From an uncultured Lachnospiraceae bacterium (lineage in GTDB: Bacteria; Bacillota; Clostridia; Lachnospirales; Lachnospiraceae): 64,000 nucleotides of DNA. Below are positions 8,410 to 22,117 of this stretch, one piece after another. Both the position numbers and the translations under genes were made by a program. The DNA is taken from positions 1 to 64,000 of the forward strand of contig CANQDA010000001.1 of NCBI GenBank assembly GCA_947591155.1. Direction: 5' to 3'. Every line of letters begins with the position of its first letter. Within the stretch, counting starts at the first letter, position 1. Below the pieces are notes generated by a model. It had not been told where the DNA came from, searched no databases, and worked only from the letters and a program-made list of their open reading frames with translations.

Positions 8410-10017
8410 ATGATGGCAGAGATCAATTTAAGCAAGTACGGCATTTCCGGAACTACTGAGATCGTGCGCAATCCTTCCTTTGAGACACTGTTTGAGGAAG
8501 AGATGAAGCCGGGTCTTGAGGGCTACGAGAAGGGCCAGGTCAGCGAGCTTGGCGCAGTGAACGTTATGACGGGTATCTACACCGGACGTTCCCCGAAAGA
8601 CAAATTCATCGTGATGGACGAGAATTCCAAGGATACCGTTTGGTGGACGACTCCCGAGTACCCGAACGACAACCATCCGGCTTCCGAGGAGACCTGGGCG
8701 GCAGTCAAGGAGCTTGCACTCAAAGAGCTCTCCAACAAGAGACTTTTCGTGATGGATACGTTCTGCGGCACGAACAAGGACACCCGCATGGCGATCCGCT
8801 TTATCGTTGAGGTGGCATGGCAGGCGCACTTCATCAAGAATATGTTCATCCAGCCGTCCGAGGAAGAGCTGGCAAACTTCGAGCCGGATTTCGTTGTCTA
8901 CAACGCTTCCAAGGCGAAGGTTGAGAACTACAAGGAGCTTGGCCTGAATTCCGAGACGGCCGTCGTGTTCAACATCACAAGCCGCGAGCAGGTCATCCTT
9001 AATACATGGTACGGCGGCGAGATGAAGAAGGGTATGTTCTCCATGATGAACTACTACCTGCCGCTGAAGGGCATTGCTTCCATGCACTGCTCCGCGAACA
9101 CCGATATGGACGGCAAGAACACCGCGATCTTCTTCGGTCTGTCCGGCACCGGCAAGACCACCCTTTCCACAGACCCGAAGCGTCTGCTGATCGGTGACGA
9201 CGAGCACGGCTGGGACGACAACGGCGTGTTCAACTTCGAGGGCGGCTGCTACGCGAAGGTCATCAACCTCGACAAAGAGTCCGAGCCGGACATCTACAAC
9301 GCGATCAAGCGCAACGCGCTGCTTGAGAACGTTACCCTGGACGAGAACGGCAAGATCGATTTCGCTGACAAGAGCGTGACCGAGAACACCCGTGTCTCCT
9401 ACCCGATCAACCACATCGAGAAGATTGTTCGTCCGGTATCCGCAGCTCCGGCAGCGAAGAATGTCATCTTCCTGTCCGCAGACGCATTCGGCGTGCTTCC
9501 GCCGGTATCCGTTCTGACTCCGGAGCAGACGCAGTACTACTTCCTGTCCGGCTTCACAGCGAAGCTCGCAGGCACCGAGCGCGGCATCACCGAGCCGACC
9601 CCGACCTTCTCTGCATGCTTCGGCCAGGCGTTCCTCGAGCTGCATCCGACGAAGTACGCGGAAGAGCTCGTCAAGAGAATGCAGGCGAGCGGCGCGAAGG
9701 CTTACCTTGTAAATACCGGCTGGAACGGCACAGGCAAGCGTATCTCCATCAAGGACACCCGCGGCATCATCGACGCGATCCTCAATGGCGACATCCTGAA
9801 CGCCGAGACGAAGAAGATCCCGTACTTCAACTTCGAGGTACCGACCGCCCTTCCGGGAGTGGACACGAACATCCTTGACCCGCGCAACACCTACGCTGAC
9901 GCTTCCGAGTGGGAGACGAAGGCGAAGGACCTGGCGCAGCGCTTCATCAAGAACTTCGCGAAGTACGAGAGCAACGAGCACGGCAAGGCTCTGGTAGCCG
10001 CCGGCCCGCAGCTGTAA
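8410..10017 (+). CDS. pckA: phosphoenolpyruvate carboxykinase (ATP)
   Basis: Interconverts oxaloacetate plus ATP with PEP, CO2 and ADP. In fermenting Clostridia it often runs toward oxaloacetate to feed the succinate branch. The kinase P-loop [11 protein letters not shown] (about 239-249), the metal-binding segment GDDEHGWDD and FEGGCYAK are present, and the 535-residue length is typical. Two ATGs are adjacent (8410 and 8413); GAGG is better spaced from the second. Codon use is strongly biased, as in highly expressed genes. It is a single-gene unit with its own promoter and terminator. Confidence 0.97.
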   Translation: MMAEINLSKYGISGTTEIVRNPSFETLFEEEMKPGLEGYEKGQVSELGAVNVMTGIYTGRSPKDKFIVMDENSKDTVWWTTPEYPNDNHPASEETWAAVKELALKELSNKRLFVMDTFCGTNKDTRMAIRFIVEVAWQAHFIKNMFIQPSEEELANFEPDFVVYNASKAKVENYKELGLNSETAVVFNITSREQVILNTWYGGEMKKGMFSMMNYYLPLKGIASMHCSANTDMDGKNTAIFFGLSGTGKTTLSTDPKRLLIGDDEHGWDDNGVFNFEGGCYAKVINLDKESEPDIYNAIKRNALLENVTLDENGKIDFADKSVTENTRVSYPINHIEKIVRPVSAAPAAKNVIFLSADAFGVLPPVSVLTPEQTQYYFLSGFTAKLAGTERGITEPTPTFSACFGQAFLELHPTKYAEELVKRMQASGAKAYLVNTGWNGTGKRISIKDTRGIIDAILNGDILNAETKKIPYFNFEVPTALPGVDTNILDPRNTYADASEWETKAKDLAQRFIKNFAKYESNEHGKALVAAGPQL

Positions 10018-10060
10018 GAAGCGGCTGTCTGCTCATAGGACAACATAAACAAAATCAAGT

Positions 10061-10092
10061 AACCGGTCACGTTCTGTGGCCGGTTATTTTAA
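10061..10092 (+). terminator. intrinsic terminator of pckA
   Basis: AACCGGTCAC and GTGGCCGGTT form a 10-bp stem (one G-T wobble) around the loop GTTCT, followed by ATTTTAAT, 43 bp after the pckA stop. Confidence 0.8.
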
Positions 10093-10150
10093 TATTGCTC
10101 CGCAGCATGCGGCACATAAAACCTTTTATAATATATATACGCGCTTTCGC

Positions 10151-10792
10151 TTAGCTTCTGCACGCCAACAGCCAGGCTGTGATGTGGACCGCCTGTGGGA
10201 ACTCGCCTTTCGCAATCATGTCGTCAATCTCCTGCGCCGTGTGCTTTTGCACATTTAGAAATTCCGTCTCATCCAGGGACTGCCCGGACACTTTGCGGCA
10301 GTTTTTCGCGACAAAGAGATACGCGTAATCGTCGGCGATCGTCGCGTGGGACGGCACCGCCATCAGGTAGCTCCACTCGTCAGACTCATAGCCGGTCTCC
10401 TCCCGCAGCTCGCGTTTCGCCGCCGCGAGGGCGTTTTCCGCAAAACCGCTCTCAGAGCCGTACTCTTTTCCGTCCTTTCGCTCAATCCCGCCCGCCGGAA
10501 ACTCTGTCGTCACTTCACGTATCCCCTGCCGGAACTGGCGGACACACAGATAGTTCCCTTCTGTGTCAGAAGCCACGATCACCACATAATCCTTGCGGGT
10601 ATACGTGTAATACGGCTCGAAGACGCTCCCGTCCGGCAGCCGATACGCCGACCGCCGGAAGTCGATCCATTCGTCCTGTATGAGATGCTCTGTGCTGACC
10701 TCCTCCCAGGCGAGTGGATCGCGGTTCTCTGGTTTTTCTGTCTTCTGCCCTACTTCAGTTTGAATGGTATCGTTTCCTTTTTTACGTTCCAT
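10151..10792 (-). CDS. Nudix hydrolase (ADP-ribose pyrophosphatase-like)
   Basis: Hydrolyses a nucleoside diphosphate linked to another group, probably ADP-ribose. The Nudix box core is clear (AENALAAAKRELREETGY, near residue 120-140). The glycine of the consensus Gx5E is displaced by a short insertion rich in Lys, Gly and Ser after PAGGIERKDG. The preceding FRQG-x-R and EFPAGGIE segments are typical of the ADP-ribose branch. The first 30 residues are charged and probably disordered. It is convergent with pckA and is followed upstream by the vapBC promoter region. Confidence 0.85.
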   Translation of the reverse strand: MERKKGNDTIQTEVGQKTEKPENRDPLAWEEVSTEHLIQDEWIDFRRSAYRLPDGSVFEPYYTYTRKDYVVIVASDTEGNYLCVRQFRQGIREVTTEFPAGGIERKDGKEYGSESGFAENALAAAKRELREETGYESDEWSYLMAVPSHATIADDYAYLFVAKNCRKVSGQSLDETEFLNVQKHTAQEIDDMIAKGEFPQAVHITAWLLACRS

Positions 10793-10974
10793 TTTCTATT
10801 CTCGCTCCTTTATTTTATATATATTTGCAACTTTTTATCGTTGACACGTTCCTGTGAGTATGCTATTCTCTCTTTATCCGGAATTCGAGACAGCTCTGTC
10901 GCTTTCCCATACAAATGATAAGAAAACCATTCGCAGCAAAAACATCGGATTCAGCATGACTCATAAATTGCCTG

Positions 10975-11015
10975 TTGACACTTCGTTTTCTCATGTATAT
11001 ACTATATGTATATAC
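10975..11015 (+). promoter_or_regulatory. vapBC promoter and overlapping palindromic operator
   Basis: TTGACA (10975-10980), a 17-bp spacer and TATACT (10998-11003). Over and after the -10 lie two copies of the palindrome GTATATAC (10995-11002 and 11008-11015), spaced 13 bp start to start. This is the expected form of an autorepression site for the AbrB-type antitoxin or its complex with the toxin. Confidence 0.75.
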
Positions 11016-11041
11016 GAAAATGTAGAAGGGAGGCTTTTGAT

Positions 11042-11278
11042 ATGCTGACAGCAAAAATATTCCAGAGTGGGAACAGTCAGGCGATCCGTATCCCAAAGGA
11101 AGCGCACACTGACCAAAAGGAATTTTATATCCGCAGGCTCGGAAACGGATATGTCCTTTTCCCGACAGATGATCCATGGTTTCCTCTCCGGGAGAGCATT
11201 GGCATGGTTCCCGACGATTTTATGGAAGACCGCTCGCAGCCGTCTTTCAATGATGTAACAGAAAGAGAGGAATTATGA
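11042..11278 (+). CDS. vapB: VapB-type antitoxin (AbrB/MazE fold)
   Basis: A 78-residue protein that neutralises the downstream VapC toxin and represses the operon. The N-terminus MLTAKIFQSGNSQAIRIPKE is the typical VapB swapped-hairpin DNA-binding domain. The acidic C-terminus (DDFMEDRSQPSFNDVTEREEL region) would wrap the toxin. ATG 11042 is preferred to an upstream ATG at 11006 because GGGAGG sits directly before it and the family N-terminus begins there. It overlaps vapC by 4 bp (ATGA), which couples translation. Confidence 0.9.
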   Translation: MLTAKIFQSGNSQAIRIPKEAHTDQKEFYIRRLGNGYVLFPTDDPWFPLRESIGMVPDDFMEDRSQPSFNDVTEREEL

Positions 11279-11682
11279 AATACCTTCTTGATACAAATAT
11301 CTGCATCTATGCCTTAAAAGACAAATACCCATCTCTGACGCAGAAACTGTTCCGCATCCACCCTGACGAGATCGCGGTCTCTTCCATCACAGTGAGCGAG
11401 CTGGAATACGGCGCTGCCAAAAGTATGTGGAAAGAACAGACAAGATTTCGTATGCATATGTTTCTTTCCACATTCACAATTCTTCCTTTCACCGAACAGG
11501 ACGCCATAGCCGCCGGGCAGATCCGGGCTTTTCTTGCGCAGAAAGGCACGATAATCGGTCCTTACGATATCCAGATCGCGGCGCAGGGCATTTCAAGAGA
11601 TTTGACTGTCATCACACACAACATGTCCGAATTCAGTCGGGTGCCGCAGCTCTCTCTGGAAGACTGGGTGGAAAACGCATAA
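11275..11682 (+). CDS. vapC: VapC-type PIN-domain ribonuclease toxin
   Basis: A 135-residue PIN-domain endoribonuclease that usually cuts tRNA or rRNA loops when freed from VapB. The acidic residues expected to bind Mg are present: Asp6 in YLLDTNICIY, Glu in VSELEYG, and Asp in GPYDIQIAA, followed by ITHNMSEFSRVPQL. The common version of the last motif is TNN-x-x-EF; here it is THN. The gene is complete with no frameshift, so the module is probably functional. Confidence 0.92.
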   Translation: MKYLLDTNICIYALKDKYPSLTQKLFRIHPDEIAVSSITVSELEYGAAKSMWKEQTRFRMHMFLSTFTILPFTEQDAIAAGQIRAFLAQKGTIIGPYDIQIAAQGISRDLTVITHNMSEFSRVPQLSLEDWVENA

Positions 11683-11694
11683 GCTGTTTCGCTC

Positions 11695-12822
11695 TCATCT
11701 TTTATTGATTTCCCCGTTTCCTTTTCTTCCGGCGCTCTGCCGCGGCCTGCCCGATGACATCGCCCGGAGCATCCCACGGAAGATCTCCCAGAACTGCCGT
11801 CTTCTCTCCTTTTCCATCTCCCGAAACTTTTTGATCACTGCCCGCGCCAAAACGGCCGGCCGCTGAAGTAACTCATACACATTCCCGGCTCTGGTCGAGC
11901 GGATGAGTTCATATAGGGTATCGACGAACAGCGCGGCCTGCCCGGACGGGAGCGAGCGGAGCCACTCGTCGAAATTTCTGCTCCTCCTGCTGCTCTTCTT
12001 TCGGAGCTGTCTTTTATACCAGAACCGCGAGCCGCGTATCTTCCACTGCATCAGATCATGCTGGACAAATCCGCCCTTATATCCCGCTACCACGCGATAA
12101 TCTTTGTAGTGCGAAAACATCATCCCAAACACGGACTGCTCCGGCACGATCTTACAGTACCGATCCTGGATCCGCAGAAAGCCGGGCGTCTCATAAAAAT
12201 GCCGCCACAGACCGGGGCCGTCGAAGCTGTAGACGCGGCGGATCCGCTCCTGCACTGCCTTCGGGACAAACGAAGCGGAGTAGACCGCCAGATTGCCGCC
12301 CTTGGAATGTCCGCCCACGATCATACGCCCGTTTGTATAGCGTGCTACGCCTTTTACATAGTCCAGCGCGCGCTTCTGAGACGGCACCAGCCGCATGAAA
12401 CTCATGTTGAAATCTTCTTTCCAGCCCACCAGATGTTCGTCCGTCCCGCGGAACGCAACAAACACACTGCTCTCTCCCAGGAAAAACGTGATTGCCGCGA
12501 ACTGTGACTCTCGCTCCTCATCGATCCACTCGACAAAGTAGTTGACCCGGATTCGGCCAAAACGCTGGCTTCCCGATATCAACGAAAACGCCTCCCGATA
12601 CGATGATCCGTAGACCGGATCGGAAAACAGATGCTCCCAGCCCTCTTTCTTTTTAATGTCCTCCCAGCTCATCGAAGCGCCGCGGTTAAATCCCGGCACG
12701 ATGCCGTCAAACTTCATATAGACAAGCAGCGCCAGCACCAGCGCGTCCACCTCGGAAAACGGCATCTCGCGAAAGCTGCGGTTCCCGTATTCCCGGAGAT
12801 ATTTCATCAGATTATTCTTCAA
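11695..12822 (-). CDS. Mbeg1-like (DUF2974) alpha/beta hydrolase
   Basis: A 375-residue protein of the Mbeg1-like family. It has a lipase-type nucleophile elbow GHSKGGNLAVYSA (Ser in GxSxG), preceded by VFVAFRGTDE, which fits the oxyanion-hole strand. The natural substrate is unknown for the family. The start is a TTG (12822) with AGGAGG 8 bp upstream; the first ATG is five codons inside and too far from that site. The C-terminal 60 residues are very basic. It is convergent with vapC. Confidence 0.85.
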   Translation of the reverse strand: MKNNLMKYLREYGNRSFREMPFSEVDALVLALLVYMKFDGIVPGFNRGASMSWEDIKKKEGWEHLFSDPVYGSSYREAFSLISGSQRFGRIRVNYFVEWIDEERESQFAAITFFLGESSVFVAFRGTDEHLVGWKEDFNMSFMRLVPSQKRALDYVKGVARYTNGRMIVGGHSKGGNLAVYSASFVPKAVQERIRRVYSFDGPGLWRHFYETPGFLRIQDRYCKIVPEQSVFGMMFSHYKDYRVVAGYKGGFVQHDLMQWKIRGSRFWYKRQLRKKSSRRSRNFDEWLRSLPSGQAALFVDTLYELIRSTRAGNVYELLQRPAVLARAVIKKFREMEKERRRQFWEIFRGMLRAMSSGRPRQSAGRKGNGEINKR

Positions 12823-12896
12823 GAAGGAATCCTCCTAAAAATATGCATCGCAATTTGTGCAACACTGAGCAATAAGTATAAAGTATCCTCCCTCTG

Positions 12897-13538
12897 TCAT
12901 TTCTTCTTCCGTCGTCTTGCCGCGTCCTGCCCGACCGGACAGCCCGGATTCGACAGAAGGCAGTTGTGTCCGCAGCCGCCGCAGTGCATCTCCGGCCGCG
13001 TGACGAGAATCCGATCCATGGGAGAGATTACAAAATTCCCTGATCCGCTGACCAGACAGCCATGCTTGCGAAAGCGTTTCCGCAGAACCTTGATAAAATT
13101 CGGGTGGCTGACCAGGATACAATCCTGTCCCCGTTCCTCCAACAGCGCGATCAGCTTTTCGGCACGCTCAATACTCTGCTGTCTGTTCTCCGGCTGACGC
13201 CCGTCTCCTCGCCGCCACTGCTGCTTTGCCATGAACCGCCACCGCCAGAGCGTCAGTTCCTTGCCCTTTGGCGTGTCCCTGTAGGAGCGCAGCGGAATCT
13301 CGTCCAACAGCGCTTCCTGTATGATCTCCGCCCCGGAAAAGAGCTTTTCGGCCGTCTGCTGCGCGCTCTTATGCGTGCTCACGTAGACCGGGCGGCCGCC
13401 CGTCCCGCCCTGCTTGCATTGAATCTTCTCAATACCGCAGGAGCGTTCCTGCCGAAGCGCCTTATCAAAGCCTGCAGAATGGTAACGCGTTTCCCATTTC
13501 ATCGATGTCCTTGCGCTGCAGATAATCAGGATCTTCAT
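12897..13538 (-). CDS. histidine-phosphatase-like protein with Cys-rich tail
   Basis: A 213-residue protein related to the phosphoglycerate-mutase/histidine phosphatase superfamily. The second conserved His region is clear (ILVSHPNFIKVLRKRF), as are VYVSTHKSAQQTAEKLF and the helix between. The first motif, normally RHG, is replaced by CSARTSMKWETRYH, so the usual phospho-accepting His is not where expected. The tail has a CxxCxxxC group and a further Cys (HCGGCGHNC ... GCPVG), suggestive of a metal site. The start is the second of two close ATGs, set by AAAGGA spacing. Activity is uncertain. Confidence 0.6.
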   Translation of the reverse strand: MKILIICSARTSMKWETRYHSAGFDKALRQERSCGIEKIQCKQGGTGGRPVYVSTHKSAQQTAEKLFSGAEIIQEALLDEIPLRSYRDTPKGKELTLWRWRFMAKQQWRRGDGRQPENRQQSIERAEKLIALLEERGQDCILVSHPNFIKVLRKRFRKHGCLVSGSGNFVISPMDRILVTRPEMHCGGCGHNCLLSNPGCPVGQDAARRRKKK

Positions 13539-13556
13539 CTTCATTTCCTTTCAAAT

Positions 13557-14843
13557 CTAATACCTTACAATCCAACGACCATTTCGTCTGGAGCCTTCCC
13601 GTTCAACAACATTGATCTCTTTCAATCTGCGTATTCGCCTTGTAATCGCTGTCGTCCCCAATCTGGTCTTTTCACTGATCTCACTCAGTCGTATATTACT
13701 ATTTTTCTTCATCAGAATAACTATTTTTTTGTCCGTATCGTCAAGATATTCCTTAGTTTTCTTTGTTGCCAGACTTTTCCCCCGCCTATTCAACGGTATT
13801 GTGACGGTAATAAAATTCTCTGTAATATCAAATACTTCTCTTCCATAGTGCGCCACAATCAGCGGCACTCCATGACCAGTCTGTTCAATATAATCCAGTT
13901 GAACCATGATCTGCTGCAGTTCAAGATTCACTGGCTTGCTTTTTCCTTCATAGAATTCTTCCAGCGTCAATCCGTCCGGCAACCCTCCGACTGAAACAAT
14001 TTCAATACGATCTTCAAACAAATATACGGCCGGCGGCGTCTGTCTTGACCATCGGTTATGCAGGCATGCGTTCAACCAAGCCTCACGGAAACAGGCAAAA
14101 TCAAACAACTTTTGTTCTTTCCTTAGGCTACCTCCAACATCTACTTCTGTCTCATTCAGCGCTTCCATATAATCGAGCACCTGCTTTGCCGCCACTAGCA
14201 TACAGCGATAACCATACTCATTTCTGCGAATCAGCTCCGTCTTATCCTTTCCCCGAAACACAGCCACTTTAATAGAATAGCTGTTCGCGTCTGACAACAG
14301 ACTTGCCATTAGATTATAGCTTCCATCGCGTGTCAAAAAATTCAGGTTCTGCTTATAAGTATTTTCGCGAAATGTCATATTCCTACCGGCATACAAGGTT
14401 TTCAACTGTTCAAACGTCAGCTCCTGATTGTTCGCTTCAATATTGATAATCGAGTCGGACGCGCTCAGCATCAGATTGCGCAGTTGCTGAGGAGTGATCT
14501 CCCTGTCTTCATCCGCAGATCTCATGTAATATTTTCCATACGCGGAATAGGGTTTTTCATCCCCTTCCGCCGTAACTTTTATAATATTTTTATTATCGCA
14601 CAATTCCATAATGATCTCCGGAATAATCTGAGGCTTGATTGCATTTGCTATGCCCTGCGAAACCTCGCGCATCGTGCGATCCCCAATCTGTTGTCCGATT
14701 ACTTCCCCATCGTTCCGTATCCCAAAGTACAACACGGCCTTTCCGTTTTTATTCAACATTGAAGCCAGAGAAATTATCCCTTCTTTCAATTCCCCCGTCG
14801 ACTTTTTGAACTCGATCAGCTCAGTTTCCATACCAATATTCAT
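13557..14843 (-). CDS. AlbA/Schlafen-type ATP-binding transcriptional regulator
   Basis: A 428-residue protein with three parts. An N-terminal AlbA_2 (Schlafen/AAA_4) domain has ELIEFKKSTGEL and KAVLYFGIRNDGEVIG. A central/C-terminal HATPase_c_4-like region has CFREAWLNACLHN, EIVSVGGLPDG and TGHGVPLIV. A C-terminal winged helix has TRLGTTAITRRIRRLKEINVV. Family members are thought to be DNA-binding regulators or stress/defence factors. A GTG 9 bp upstream overlaps the AGGAGG, so ATG 14843 is the start. The gene is clearly more AT-rich than its neighbours, which points to transfer. Its promoter is embedded in 12-bp direct repeats. Confidence 0.82.
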   Translation of the reverse strand: MNIGMETELIEFKKSTGELKEGIISLASMLNKNGKAVLYFGIRNDGEVIGQQIGDRTMREVSQGIANAIKPQIIPEIIMELCDNKNIIKVTAEGDEKPYSAYGKYYMRSADEDREITPQQLRNLMLSASDSIINIEANNQELTFEQLKTLYAGRNMTFRENTYKQNLNFLTRDGSYNLMASLLSDANSYSIKVAVFRGKDKTELIRRNEYGYRCMLVAAKQVLDYMEALNETEVDVGGSLRKEQKLFDFACFREAWLNACLHNRWSRQTPPAVYLFEDRIEIVSVGGLPDGLTLEEFYEGKSKPVNLELQQIMVQLDYIEQTGHGVPLIVAHYGREVFDITENFITVTIPLNRRGKSLATKKTKEYLDDTDKKIVILMKKNSNIRLSEISEKTRLGTTAITRRIRRLKEINVVEREGSRRNGRWIVRY

Positions 14844-14863
14844 GCCGGGCACCTCCTGATCAT

Positions 14864-14892
14864 AGTATACCCTTTTTTTGCACTTTATTCAA
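14864..14892 (-). promoter_or_regulatory. promoter of the AlbA-type regulator
   Basis: On the minus strand, TTGAAT (14887-14892) and TATACT (14864-14869) are 17 bp apart, just before AGGAGG. The -35 element is the first half of the innermost copy of the 12-bp repeat, so whatever binds the repeat would control this promoter. Confidence 0.72.
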
Positions 14893-15015
14893 CACTTTAT
14901 TCAACACTTTATTCAACGCTTATTAAACACCTTCCAATCATATGTCCGGTCACTTTTCCGCCACTTTTGGCCACTTTTTGGCCATTTTTTAGCCACTATT
15001 CAACACTTTATTCAA
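14881..15015. repeat. iterated CACTTTATTCAA repeats (operator-like)
   Basis: Three perfect tandem copies of CACTTTATTCAA at 14881-14892, 14893-14904 and 14905-14916, then a degenerate fourth copy. A further perfect copy lies at 15004-15015 beside a CACTATTCAA variant. Between them are three related GCCACTTTT-like units (14958-14990). On the coding strand of the adjacent regulator gene they read TTGAATAAAGTG and cover its -35. Likely an operator array for that regulator. Confidence 0.75.
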
Positions 15016-15026
15016 CACTTTTTGTG

Positions 15027-15055
15027 AAAAAAGGGCGCGACACACGGCCGCGCCC
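15027..15055 (-). terminator. intrinsic terminator of gltBD
   Basis: GGGCGCG (15033-15039) pairs with CGCGCCC (15049-15055). On the minus strand it is followed by six T residues. It lies about 60 bp after the gltD stop. Confidence 0.85.
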
Positions 15056-15117
15056 AAAGGAATTTTCATCCTTCTTTTTATTCTGTTCCTCTCTCCGGAA
15101 ACCGCATAAAACACCGC

Positions 15118-16602
15118 TTACAGGTTCGTGTACCCCATCAGATACCGGTCGACTTCCTTCGCCGCCTCTCTGCCCTCGCGGATCGCCCAGACGACGAGCG
15201 ACTGGCCGCGGTGCATATCGCCTGCGGTGAAGACCTTCGGCACGCTGGTTGCGTACTCGTCCGGCTTCGTCGCCACGTTCGTGCGCGGATTCAAGTCCAC
15301 CTTGAACGCGTCGGTCACATACTTCTGGGAACCGAGGAAGCCCGCCGCGATCAGCACAAGGTCGGCCTTGACCGTCCACTCGCTGCCTTCCACTGGCACC
15401 ATCATCATGCGCCCGGTCTTCTCGTCCTTTTTGCTCTCGAGCTTCACGAGGACGGCTTTCGTCACCTCGCCCTTCTTGTTCGCGATGAACTCCTTGACCG
15501 TCGTGGTGTAGATACGCGGATCCGCCCCGTAGAGCGCGATCGCCTCCTGATGACCGTAGTCAGTCTTGAGCACACGCGGCCACTGCGGCCACGGATTGCT
15601 CTCTGCACGCTCCACCGGAGGCTGAGGCATCATCTCCAGCATTGTCACGGACGCCGCGCCGAGGCGGATCGACGTGCCGCAACAGTCGTTTCCGGTGTCG
15701 CCGCCGCCGATGATGATGACGTGCTTATCCTTCGCGGAGATGAATTTCTTGTCCTTGAAATTCGAGTCTAAGAGGCTCTTTGTCGTCGCTTTCAGGAAAT
15801 CCACCGCGAAGTAGATCCCCTTGGAGTCGCGCCCCGGCACCTGGATGTCGCGCGGGTTCGACGCGCCGCAGCACAGCACGATCGCGTCATAGTTTTTCAT
15901 CAGCTCGTCGGCGCTCACGTTCTCGCCGATATTTGCGTTCGTAATAAACTCGATGCCTTCCTCCTCCATCAGCGCGATGCGTCGGTCGATCACCGATTTC
16001 TCGATCTTCATATTCGGGATGCCGTAGCGCAGCAGCCCGCCGACGCGGTCGTTCCGCTCGTAGACCGTCACCTTGTGCCCGCGCTTGTTGAGCTGCAGGG
16101 CAGTCGCCAGTCCGGACGGACCGCTGCCGACCACCGCCACCTTTTTGCCGGTGCGCACCTGCGGCGGACAGGCCTTCACCAGCCCGGTCTCAAACGCGTT
16201 CTCGATGATTGCGCGCTCGTTCTCCTTCGTCGCCACGGGCTCGCCGTTCAAGTTGCAGGTACAGGCTGCCTCGCACAGCGCCGGACAGACGCGCGAGGTA
16301 AACTCAGGGAAGCAGTGCGTCTTTGTCAGACGCTTGTAGGCCTCCTCCCAGTTGCCAAGATAGACCAGATCGTTGCTCTCCGGCACGAGATTGTTCAGCG
16401 GGCAGCCCGAGGCCATCCCCGCGATCATCATGCCGGCCTGACAGAACGGCACGCCGCACGCCATACATCTTGCGCCCTGCAGGCGCTGCTTCTCCAGGGA
16501 GAGCGGAATGTGGAATTCATTGAAGTTTTTGATCCGTTCCAGCGGTGCGATCTCCTGGCTGTTCTCACGTTCATAATCCAAAAATCCTGTCGGTTTTCCC
16601 AT
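15118..16602 (-). CDS. gltD: glutamate synthase small subunit (NADPH, FAD)
   Basis: Passes electrons from NAD(P)H through FAD and [4Fe-4S] clusters to GltB for glutamate formation from 2-oxoglutarate and glutamine. The N-terminal cysteine clusters are present (GARCMACGVPFC and the CPALCEAACTCN region), followed by the FAD-binding VVGSGPSGLATA, GGLLRYGIPNMK and a second dinucleotide motif IIGGGDTGNDC. The 494-residue length is normal. It starts 12 bp after gltB with a strong AGGAGG, and a terminator follows. Confidence 0.96.
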   Translation of the reverse strand: MGKPTGFLDYERENSQEIAPLERIKNFNEFHIPLSLEKQRLQGARCMACGVPFCQAGMMIAGMASGCPLNNLVPESNDLVYLGNWEEAYKRLTKTHCFPEFTSRVCPALCEAACTCNLNGEPVATKENERAIIENAFETGLVKACPPQVRTGKKVAVVGSGPSGLATALQLNKRGHKVTVYERNDRVGGLLRYGIPNMKIEKSVIDRRIALMEEEGIEFITNANIGENVSADELMKNYDAIVLCCGASNPRDIQVPGRDSKGIYFAVDFLKATTKSLLDSNFKDKKFISAKDKHVIIIGGGDTGNDCCGTSIRLGAASVTMLEMMPQPPVERAESNPWPQWPRVLKTDYGHQEAIALYGADPRIYTTTVKEFIANKKGEVTKAVLVKLESKKDEKTGRMMMVPVEGSEWTVKADLVLIAAGFLGSQKYVTDAFKVDLNPRTNVATKPDEYATSVPKVFTAGDMHRGQSLVVWAIREGREAAKEVDRYLMGYTNL

Positions 16603-16614
16603 TCTTCACACCTC

Positions 16615-21180
<4,566 letters not shown>

Positions 21181-21220
21181 CCTGACTCCTCCTATTAGAC
21201 TGTAATATATAACTGTACTG

Positions 21221-21249
21221 ACTATACACCCATTTAAGCGATCTGTAAA
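21221..21249 (-). promoter_or_regulatory. promoter of gltBD
   Basis: On the minus strand, TTTACA (21244-21249) and TATAGT (21221-21226) are 17 bp apart, about 35 bp before AGGAGG and the gltB start. The region upstream to 21379 is AT-rich and holds no gene. Confidence 0.65.
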
Positions 21250-21379
21250 TAAAAACTTTTTCTCAAATTATCTGATAATCTGAATATTTTTGTTGTATTC
21301 TAATTATTATACGTACAACAATCTGTATTATCTCGCCCAAGATTCGATCTGCAAACAATTTGTTCGGTCTTTTTGTTTC

Positions 21380-22111
21380 TCAACTCGATAAAATCTGTAG
21401 CAGGATTGCGGTCAGATTGCTCCCCATATGAAATAGTAGCGGGAAACAGAACAATTTCCCGCGCTCATAGACAAGCGCCAGCACAATCGCGAGCGGAAAA
21501 GCGAAGATCATCTGGATCATATTCCCGTGATACAGCGCAAACAGCAGCGCCGACAGGACGGCAGACATCCATACAGGAAAAAACTGCCGCATCCTCCGGT
21601 ATGTCAATCCCCGGAAGATCAGCTCCTCCGCGATCGGAGCCACGACGCCAAGCCCGACAATCTGCAGGATCAGATCCGCCGCAAACAGCTGCTCCTGCAC
21701 CTGATTGGAAAAACGCGCTTGTATCTGCAGCAGATTCAGGACGCCGCTCCAGACGACGTTGAGTACGCCGCCGCCGATAAAGCAGACCGCACCGAACAGC
21801 AGCACTTGCCACTGTCGCGCATTTTCAACCGCGAGCTTCCCAGTCCCCAGCTCTTTCCCGGGTGCAGTCTCCCTCCCGGATAACAGGCTCCAGTCCGGCA
21901 GAGACTCCCCGGACACAGCCCGCTCCCGGCTGTCCCTCCAGTACATCTGCGCCGCGAACGGAATGACGATCAGATTCCCGACCAGCACCACAAGCGTCGC
22001 GTCGTACGGCAGACCATACTGATCCGCGCACAGCTGAAACAGAAAAGCCACCGCCAACGCGATGGCCTGATGTAATATGATTGGCGTCACTAAAGAAATT
22101 AATTTTCGCAT
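21380..22111 (-). CDS. CPBP family intramembrane metalloprotease
   Basis: A 243-residue polytopic membrane protein of the CPBP (CAAX protease / bacteriocin-processing) family. The three conserved motifs are present: EELIFRGLTYRR (Glu-Glu and Arg), ALYHGN and FHMGSN (His ligands). Members act as abortive-infection factors, peptide-processing proteases or immunity proteins. Here it is the last gene of a five-gene run starting with a Ser/Thr kinase. The 7-bp gap to the gene upstream argues for a shared job, perhaps cleaving one of the exported partners. Confidence 0.88.
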   Translation of the reverse strand: MRKLISLVTPIILHQAIALAVAFLFQLCADQYGLPYDATLVVLVGNLIVIPFAAQMYWRDSRERAVSGESLPDWSLLSGRETAPGKELGTGKLAVENARQWQVLLFGAVCFIGGGVLNVVWSGVLNLLQIQARFSNQVQEQLFAADLILQIVGLGVVAPIAEELIFRGLTYRRMRQFFPVWMSAVLSALLFALYHGNMIQMIFAFPLAIVLALVYERGKLFCFPLLFHMGSNLTAILLQILSS

Positions 22112-22117
22112 GCTTCG

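Noticed and set aside
8428..9981. Open frame of 517 codons opposite pckA
   Set aside because: Caused by the strong codon bias of pckA; no start site signals and no recognisable fold.
14881..15015. Possible CRISPR array
   Set aside because: Units are 12 bp and directly adjacent or irregularly spaced, with no spacers of uniform size and no cas genes.
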